Part shown: piece after piece, positions 6,362-11,212 of the stretch | Layout of the letters: every line of letters starts with the position of its first letter | Position numbering within the stretch: the first letter of the stretch is position 1 | Assembly: GCA_019245275.1 (NCBI GenBank) | Contig: JAFARW010000079.1 | Location: 1 to 11,212 of the forward strand | DNA: 11,212 bases | Direction of reading: 5' to 3' | Source: Vulcanimicrobiota bacterium | GTDB taxonomy: Bacteria > Vulcanimicrobiota > Vulcanimicrobiia > Vulcanimicrobiales > Vulcanimicrobiaceae | The notes under the pieces: model-generated | What the model was told of the DNA's origin: nothing | The model's input: the letters and a program-made list of their open reading frames with translations, nothing else | Database searches by the model: none | Position numbers and translations under genes: made by a program

Positions 6362-7618
6362 CTAGTTGCCGTCGTCCAGCTCAAGCTGCGGTTGCGAAGG
6401 CACATCGAGCGCTGACACCGGACGGATTCCCGTTTCAACCGCGTAAGGCTCGCTCAGCTCGGCGTCTGAAAGCGACGCCGTCTCCTTGAGTTTGCGCCCG
6501 CGCGGTAGCACACGCCCTTCCATCGATCCGACAGTGCTGTTATACGCGGAAACGACGCCCTCAAGGGCCGCGCCGATCTTTGTAAAGTGCGATGCAAACA
6601 CTCGGACCGCATCGTAGAGCTCACGCCCTAAGACCGCGATCTGTCTTGCATTCTCTTCCTGACGCCGTTGTTGCCAGCCGAGCGCATACGAGCGGAGAAG
6701 CGCCATCAGCGTCAGCGGGCTCGCGATGTAGATTCCGCGGTTAGCGCCGTATTCGATCAAGTCGGGATTCTCAATACAGGCAGCGCTCAAGAATGCTTCT
6801 CCCGGCACGAACATGACGACGAAGTCGGCCGATCCTTCGCTGCGCTGGTAGTTCTTGCGCGCCAAGGCATCGACGTGCGACTTCATCGCTACCGAATGTT
6901 GACGGAGTTTTTCCCGACGAGGGGTTTCATCCGATAGCTCAACGGCCTCAAGGTATGCATTCAGCGGAACCTTGGCGTCCACGAAGATCAGCGAGTTTCC
7001 GGGCAGCTTGACGGTCATGTCGGGCCGAGCTGCGCCATCAACGGATTCGAACGTTTGCTGCTCGCTGAAATCGCAATACGGCTCCATACCGGCCAGCTCG
7101 ACGACGCGACGCAGCTGCACTTCACCCCACTTGCCGCGCGTCGTCGGGTTGCGCAGCGCAGTGAGGAGGACGGAAGTTTGCGTCGCTAAGTTGGATGTTG
7201 TGTCCGCTAGCCGGTCACCGTGGGCAGTAAGCTGTTTGATCTGTTCGGTTAGACCCTCATAGGCGCCGACTCGCTGCCGCTCGACGTCTTTGACGAAGGT
7301 GTCGAACTCGGTCAGTTTCTCTTGCACCGGTTGCAAACGCTGTGCGGCAAGCTCCAAGAACTCATCGCGATTGCGCTGTGCGATCCGGCTATTCGCTTCG
7401 GTGAGCTCATTCTTGAGCTGCTCGGCAACGGTTTGAACCGCGTTCTGGTGGCGTTCATCCTGATCCGCCAACCGCGCTTGCGCGACGGCGCATTCGCGTT
7501 CGGCCGCGCTGCAACGCGCTTGAAGTTGCCTTGCGTACGATTGCAGCAGCAGCCAAACGACGATGCCACCGATCGCAATCCCAAGGATCGCGCTGAGAAC
7601 TTCTGTCGAGACGCTCAC
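6362..7618 (-). CDS. rmuC: DNA recombination protein RmuC homologue
   Basis: RmuC proteins are membrane-tethered, predicted PD-(D/E)XK-type nucleases; E. coli rmuC limits inversions at short inverted repeats. With the GTG start at 7618 the product has 418 residues. A transmembrane helix (about 7-25) leads into a long coiled coil (about 30-150). The RmuC domain then shows GKWGE with Trp164, RPDM with Asp200, and VDAKVPLNAY with Asp214 and Lys216, which fits the PD...DxK arrangement. FVVMFVPGEAF follows, and the C-terminal third is helical with an acidic tail. The frame is open to an ATG at 7681, but this would overlap the end of the dienelactone hydrolase gene by 46 bp and add a non-conserved basic stretch; the GTG leaves a 17-bp gap and starts just before the membrane helix. 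The SD is weak. It is probably cotranscribed with the hydrolase upstream. Confidence 0.93.
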   Translation of the reverse strand: MSVSTEVLSAILGIAIGGIVVWLLLQSYARQLQARCSAAERECAVAQARLADQDERHQNAVQTVAEQLKNELTEANSRIAQRNRDEFLELAAQRLQPVQEKLTEFDTFVKDVERQRVGAYEGLTEQIKQLTAHGDRLADTTSNLATQTSVLLTALRNPTTRGKWGEVQLRRVVELAGMEPYCDFSEQQTFESVDGAARPDMTVKLPGNSLIFVDAKVPLNAYLEAVELSDETPRREKLRQHSVAMKSHVDALARKNYQRSEGSADFVVMFVPGEAFLSAACIENPDLIEYGANRGIYIASPLTLMALLRSYALGWQQRRQEENARQIAVLGRELYDAVRVFASHFTKIGAALEGVVSAYNSTVGSMEGRVLPRGRKLKETASLSDAELSEPYAVETGIRPVSALDVPSQPQLELDDGN

Positions 7619-7635
7619 TCGAACATAAGTTCGCC

Positions 7636-8541
7636 CTACGACTTCAAATACTTGGCAAAGAACGCGAGCGCGCGCGGCCATGCGTCAGCCGCCGCGGACG
7701 GCACATACGAAGCGCGTGTATCGTCGAAGAATCCGTGGCCGGCTTCCGCGTAGATCTTGATGTCGTTGGGTACGCGCAAGCGCTTTTGAAATTCACGCAC
7801 ATCGGCCGCTAAGATGCCGGTATCACGTTCGCCGTAGCTGCCCTCGATCGGGATGTGAATCTGATCGACATAGGCGAGGGCCGCGTCAATGGGTGCGCTG
7901 TTGTCGCTTGGTCCGCCCGTCACTCCACGCACGGCTCCATACCAAATCGAGCCCGCGGAGAAAATATCGCCGTTGTCGATCGTTTGACGGAGCGCGATCT
8001 TGCCGCCCATGCAAAAGCCGGTCACGCCGATTTTCGCCTGCGGATGCTGCGAACGGATCCACTCTGCGGCAGCACGGATGTCGCCGTCCACTTGTTTGCT
8101 ATCGAGCTTTGAGGCAAACGGCCGAAAGACAGCACTATCCGACGCGTTGTCGCCGCTCGGTGCGCCCATACGACCGAACAAGTCTGGAGCAATTGCGACG
8201 TAACCCGCTTTCGCAAACCGGCGCACGATGTCGCGGATATTGGCGTCAACGCCCCAGATATGCAAAACGACGACGACGCCCGGTGTGCTCGCTGATGCAT
8301 CCTTTGGTGTGGCGGCGTATGCGGAAATATCGCCGTCGGGCCGCGTGAGTGTAACGGTTGCCGCGGTGATCGCCGGATCGTCTTCGGCAACCAGCGGCGG
8401 ATGTGGCTTTCCAAGTTCGGGCTGCGCTAAGACGGCTGTAGAAGCGGCGCCCGCAACGGCCGCCGCGGATAGGCCGACAAAAGCGGTGCGGCTTAGTTCG
8501 GCGGCAGTCGAGTGAACCGGATCGATTTCATGCGTTTCCAT
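7636..8541 (-). CDS. Dienelactone hydrolase family protein, probably exported
   Basis: This alpha/beta hydrolase has 301 residues from the ATG at 8541. The dienelactone hydrolase catalytic triad is complete: Cys177 in GFCMGG, Asp240 in GERDTGI and His269 in AGHGFF. The family hydrolyses lactones and esters; the natural substrate cannot be deduced. Residues 16-39 (LSRTAFVGL followed by an Ala-rich stretch ending in VLA) look like a signal peptide; SRTAF resembles a Tat motif in which the second arginine is lost. The frame stays open to 8850, but that part is antisense to the lipoyl domain of the divergent dehydrogenase gene, so an internal start is needed. The ATG at 8541 is chosen because it sits just before the signal-like segment; an ATG at 8622 is the main alternative. 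No good SD is seen at either. The gene leads a two-gene unit with rmuC. Confidence 0.9.
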   Translation of the reverse strand: METHEIDPVHSTAAELSRTAFVGLSAAAVAGAASTAVLAQPELGKPHPPLVAEDDPAITAATVTLTRPDGDISAYAATPKDASASTPGVVVVLHIWGVDANIRDIVRRFAKAGYVAIAPDLFGRMGAPSGDNASDSAVFRPFASKLDSKQVDGDIRAAAEWIRSQHPQAKIGVTGFCMGGKIALRQTIDNGDIFSAGSIWYGAVRGVTGGPSDNSAPIDAALAYVDQIHIPIEGSYGERDTGILAADVREFQKRLRVPNDIKIYAEAGHGFFDDTRASYVPSAAADAWPRALAFFAKYLKS

Positions 8542-8620
8542 AGCCGTGCAATCCAGCACCGGTGCGACAGAACCTCTCGGCAGGCGCTCTGTGCGTGGCT
8601 CGGAAAAACCATAAAAGTCC
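8542..8620. promoter_or_regulatory. Divergent intergenic region between the hydrolase and the 2-oxoglutarate dehydrogenase fusion
   Basis: This 79-bp gap must hold both promoters. On the plus strand CATAAA (8610-8615) lies directly before the dehydrogenase ATG and matches TATAAT at four of six positions, which could fit a leaderless transcript. No SD of quality is present on either side and no operator-like palindrome stands out. An in-frame TAA at 8612-8614 excludes any upstream start for the dehydrogenase. Confidence 0.4.
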
Positions 8621-11212
8621 ATGGTCAAAGTCACGCTCCCCGAAATGGGCGAGTCCGTTGCCGAAGGCTCGATCGTCGAGTGGCGCAAGCGAGTCGGCGA
8701 GTATGTGCAGCAAGGCGAGACGCTCGTCGAGATCACAACCGACAAAGTTGATGTCGAGGTGCCGGCGCCGGAATCCGGCGTTGTTGCGCGCGTTGCCGCC
8801 GACGAAGGCGCAAAGGTAAGCGTCGGTGCGCTCCTTGCCGAGATCGACACATCCGCGAAATCACCGGCCGTCGCCGGTGATGGTGCAAAGTCCGATCACG
8901 GTGCAGCCGTAAAGAGTGACGGCGCTCCGCCGGCCGCTGTCGAGGCGGAAGACCCGCCGCAACTCGTGACGGTCGCTATGCCCGAGATGGGCGAATCCGT
9001 TACGAGCGGCACTGTCGTCGAGTGGATGCGCAAGCCGGGTGATTTTGTCAATGAAGGCGATCCGCTCGTCGAGATCACGACGGACAAAGTTGACGTTGAG
9101 GTGCCATCCACGGCTTCGGGCGTCATCACCAAGTTGCTCGTTGACGAGGGCGCAAGCGTGGCGGTGGGAGCGCCGCTCGTTGAAATCGACGCCGCCAAGA
9201 AGCGAGTCGCGGGGGTAGCATCTTCTGCGCAAGGATCAACGCACGCGGTCGAAGCAAAGGCGAAACCGGCGGCGGTTTCCGCTGCGCCGACAGCACCGCG
9301 GGATAATTTCGTCGCAACGCCTCAGGCGCGACGCATTGCAAATCGATTCGGAATCGATCTGCGCACCGTTCGCGGTAGTGGTCCAAATGGTCTAATCTTA
9401 CGTGAAGATCTCGACGATCTTATGGCCGAGGCGTCACGTGCAGGCGGAAACGGCGCCGCGACGATGCGCGCGCCGTCGCTGCCGCCGCTCGCGCCCCACG
9501 TAAAGGTGACGACGATCAAGGGCCCGCCGGCAATGCTCGCCGATTACATGGAGCAGAGTCTTTCCGTTCCGACGGCGACGAGTTTTCGGACGATTCCGGT
9601 CGATGTGCTGGATGCGCGGCGCAAGGAATTAGGCGGCGCCCTGCGCGCGGCGGGACGGCCGGAAAAAGTCTCGTTCACGCATCTCATCGCATTCGCACTC
9701 GCGCGTGCCGCGCACGAGATGCCGGCGATTACCGCGCACTTCCGTCGCGACGGCACGACGCCTCAACGCGTTGAGCCGGGCGTTCACCTTGGGCTCGCCG
9801 TCGATGCGCAACGCAAAGACGGCTCCCGCTTCTTGGTCGTGCCGGTTATCAAGAGCGCGGACCAACTTGACTTTGCGACCTTCCGCAACACGTACGAGGA
9901 GCTCGTCACCAAGGCTCGCGACGGAAAGCTGACGGCCGATGATCTGAGCGGCGCTTCGTTTACTCTGACCAATCCGGGCGGCATTGGAACGGTCGCCTCG
10001 GTTCCGCGACTGATGGCCGGACAAGGCGCGATCATCGCGGCCGGCGCGATCGGTTATCCGCCCGGCATGAGCCGCGCGAATGAATCGGCGCTACGCTCGA
10101 TGGGCGTCGAGCGCGTGATGACGATGACGAGCACCTACGACCATCGCGTTATTCAAGGCGCGCAGTCGGGTGAATTCTTGCGACGCGTCGATGAGCTGCT
10201 CGCCGGAAAAGACGATTTCTACGAAGCGGTCTTCGCGGCACTCGGTTTGCAAGCGAAGGCGACCGCGCAACTCGAGCCGACCGCACCGCAAGCGCCCGGC
10301 GTTGCACCGTCCGACGAGATGCTGCGCGCGGTCGCGGCGGGCATGGCGATCATTGCGTCCTATCGCACGCATGGACATCTCGCCGCAACGCTCGATCCGC
10401 TCGGAACGCAACCCGTCGGCGACCCGGCGCTCGATCCCCAAAACTACGGTTTGACACCGGCGTTGCAAGCCGCGATTCCCGCATCGGTGCTGCGTGTCAA
10501 AGTGCCGGGTAACACGCTCGCCGACGTGCTGCCGCGGATGAAGCAGACCTACAGCTCGACGATCGCTTACGAGATCGAACACATTTCCAATACCGCGCAG
10601 CGCGAATGGTTGCGCGATTGGATCGAGTCCGGCAACCATCGCCCCGAGCTCAGTCCGGAGCGAAAGCTCGAGGTGCTGCAGCGGTTGACGCGCGTCGAAA
10701 CGCTCGAACGGTATTTGCGCCGGACGTTCCTCGGCCAGAAGACATTCTCGATCGAAGGGCTCGACGTCATGGTACCGATGCTCGAAGAGATGTTGGTCAT
10801 GCTCGCCAAGGACGGTGTTCAGCATGCGGTGCTCGGAATGGCGCATCGCGGACGCTTGAATACGATCGCGCACGTCGTCAATGCGCCGTACGAAGAGATC
10901 TTAGTCGAATTCGAAGCGGCAAACCGGCGCGGTGAGATCGCAGAAGACGCAGATGTGACAGGCGACGTCAAGTACCATCATGGGGCCGAAGGGCAATACG
11001 TTTTGCCGAACGGCTCGACGATTGCCGTTCACCTGACGCACAATCCGAGTCACTTGGAAGCGGTTGATCCCGTTGTGGAAGGCAGCACGCGCGCGCTGCA
11101 AACCGGCCATTCGACGCCGATGGCGACGCTCGATTTTAAGAAAGCCGCACCGATCCTCATTCACGGCGATGCAGCGTTCAGCGCGCAAGGCGTCGTCGCT
11201 GAAGTCTTCAAT
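8621..11212 (+). CDS. kgd: 2-oxoglutarate dehydrogenase E2-E1 fusion with two lipoyl domains and an E3-binding domain (partial, runs off right edge)
   Basis: One uninterrupted frame of 864 codons. The encoded enzyme would decarboxylate 2-oxoglutarate (E1, thiamine diphosphate) and move the succinyl group to CoA (E2) in the TCA cycle. Domains in order: lipoyl 1 (2-76, Lys42 in TDKVD), linker, lipoyl 2 (116-190, Lys156 in TDKVD), Ala/Pro linker, E3-binding domain (231-267: ATPQARRIA, GSGPNGLILREDL), E2 catalytic domain (about 294-545; TLTNPGGIGT; His508 in DHRVIQG), and E1 from about 566 (SYRTHGHL, GMAHRGRLN 739-747, GDVKYH 781-786, NPSHLEAVDP, GDAAFSAQG 849-857 with Asp850 as likely Mg-ThDP ligand). 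The second Mg ligand and the rest of E1 lie beyond the edge. The E2 and E1 parts closely resemble mycobacterial KGD/corynebacterial OdhA (VPTATS, TSTYDHR, QGA.SG.F motifs recalled from that family). Those proteins lack lipoyl and E3-binding domains. The ATG follows an in-frame TAA at 8612; SD is absent. A separate E3 is not in the window. Confidence 0.95.
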   Translation, partial: MVKVTLPEMGESVAEGSIVEWRKRVGEYVQQGETLVEITTDKVDVEVPAPESGVVARVAADEGAKVSVGALLAEIDTSAKSPAVAGDGAKSDHGAAVKSDGAPPAAVEAEDPPQLVTVAMPEMGESVTSGTVVEWMRKPGDFVNEGDPLVEITTDKVDVEVPSTASGVITKLLVDEGASVAVGAPLVEIDAAKKRVAGVASSAQGSTHAVEAKAKPAAVSAAPTAPRDNFVATPQARRIANRFGIDLRTVRGSGPNGLILREDLDDLMAEASRAGGNGAATMRAPSLPPLAPHVKVTTIKGPPAMLADYMEQSLSVPTATSFRTIPVDVLDARRKELGGALRAAGRPEKVSFTHLIAFALARAAHEMPAITAHFRRDGTTPQRVEPGVHLGLAVDAQRKDGSRFLVVPVIKSADQLDFATFRNTYEELVTKARDGKLTADDLSGASFTLTNPGGIGTVASVPRLMAGQGAIIAAGAIGYPPGMSRANESALRSMGVERVMTMTSTYDHRVIQGAQSGEFLRRVDELLAGKDDFYEAVFAALGLQAKATAQLEPTAPQAPGVAPSDEMLRAVAAGMAIIASYRTHGHLAATLDPLGTQPVGDPALDPQNYGLTPALQAAIPASVLRVKVPGNTLADVLPRMKQTYSSTIAYEIEHISNTAQREWLRDWIESGNHRPELSPERKLEVLQRLTRVETLERYLRRTFLGQKTFSIEGLDVMVPMLEEMLVMLAKDGVQHAVLGMAHRGRLNTIAHVVNAPYEEILVEFEAANRRGEIAEDADVTGDVKYHHGAEGQYVLPNGSTIAVHLTHNPSHLEAVDPVVEGSTRALQTGHSTPMATLDFKKAAPILIHGDAAFSAQGVVAEVFN
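8630..8848 (+). repeat. Lipoyl domain copy 1 of the tandem repeat
   Basis: Residues 4-76 of the fusion form a lipoyl domain with the modifiable Lys42 in TTDKVDVEV. By hand alignment it shares 44 of 73 residues, without gaps, with copy 2. Bases 8721-8763 around the lipoylated lysine match 9063-9105 at 39 of 43 positions. Confidence 0.9.
8972..9190 (+). repeat. Lipoyl domain copy 2 of the tandem repeat
   Basis: Residues 118-190 of the fusion form the second lipoyl domain with Lys156 in TTDKVDVEV. A 41-residue Ala/Pro/Ser/Asp/Lys-rich linker separates it from copy 1, and a 40-residue Ala-rich linker leads to the E3-binding domain. Such flexible linkers are typical of swinging-arm segments in E2 chains. 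Confidence 0.9.

Noticed and set aside
7619..7681. An ATG at 7681 as rmuC start
   Set aside because: It would overlap the upstream hydrolase gene by 46 bp and place an extra 21 residues before the membrane helix; the GTG at 7618 fits the family layout and gene spacing better.
8542..8850. An N-terminal extension of the dienelactone hydrolase to 8850, or to an ATG at 8622
   Set aside because: The extension to 8850 is antisense to lipoyl domain 1 and is low-complexity Ser/Thr-rich. The 8622 start would overlap the dehydrogenase ATG and add a stretch without family similarity before the signal-like segment. It remains a weaker alternative.
10091..10873. A 260-codon open frame on the minus strand
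   Set aside because: It lies fully antisense to the E2/E1 junction of the dehydrogenase fusion, whose motifs are unmistakable. The product is Arg/His-rich and has no recognisable domain, as expected for a shadow frame in GC-rich DNA.
1..11212. A defence system, mobile element, CRISPR array, tRNA or other hidden system
   Set aside because: No spaced repeats, transposase, integrase, toxin-antitoxin pair, tRNA-like fold or compositional island was seen; the genes are core metabolism and envelope functions with uniform codon character.

Overview
The window is a dense, GC-rich bacterial chromosome segment of housekeeping genes. It shows no mobile element, phage, CRISPR, tRNA or rRNA signal. GTG and TTG starts appear next to ATG, and few leading genes have a clear Shine-Dalgarno (SD) sequence. 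The 2-oxoglutarate dehydrogenase gene at the right edge resembles the actinobacterial KGD/OdhA type but has a full N-terminal E2 arm. With the high GC content this suggests a soil or peat lineage outside the Proteobacteria (for example Eremiobacterota, Chloroflexota or a relative). That assignment is a guess at low confidence.

Left part (1-4605, all minus strand): reading leftwards from 4605, ftsE and ftsX overlap by 35 bp. A 131-bp gap with a candidate extended -10 promoter follows, then two paralogous S41 C-terminal-processing peptidases 3 bp apart, closed by a strong intrinsic terminator at 76-107. Further left, the first codons of another minus-strand gene begin behind a perfect SD and run off the edge. 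FtsEX is a membrane complex that controls peptidoglycan hydrolases, and S41 peptidases process envelope proteins, so this is a cell-envelope block. The M23/EnvC-like hydrolase often found beside ftsX is absent here.

Middle (4654-6353, plus strand): an acyl-CoA dehydrogenase and an exported PrxQ/BCP-like peroxiredoxin form a two-gene unit; the peroxiredoxin SD overlaps the dehydrogenase stop codon. They converge on a minus-strand pair, dienelactone hydrolase (8541-7636) then rmuC (7618-6362), 17 bp apart.

Right part (8621 to the edge, plus strand): one continuous reading frame of 864 codons, cut by the window end, encodes two tandem lipoyl domains, a peripheral-subunit (E3) binding domain, a KGD-type E2 succinyltransferase domain and the first part of a thiamine-diphosphate E1 2-oxoglutarate dehydrogenase. 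Actinobacterial KGD/OdhA lacks the lipoyl and E3-binding parts, so this polypeptide looks like an E1-E2 enzyme that carries its own swinging arms and E3 dock. It is the most interesting item in the window.
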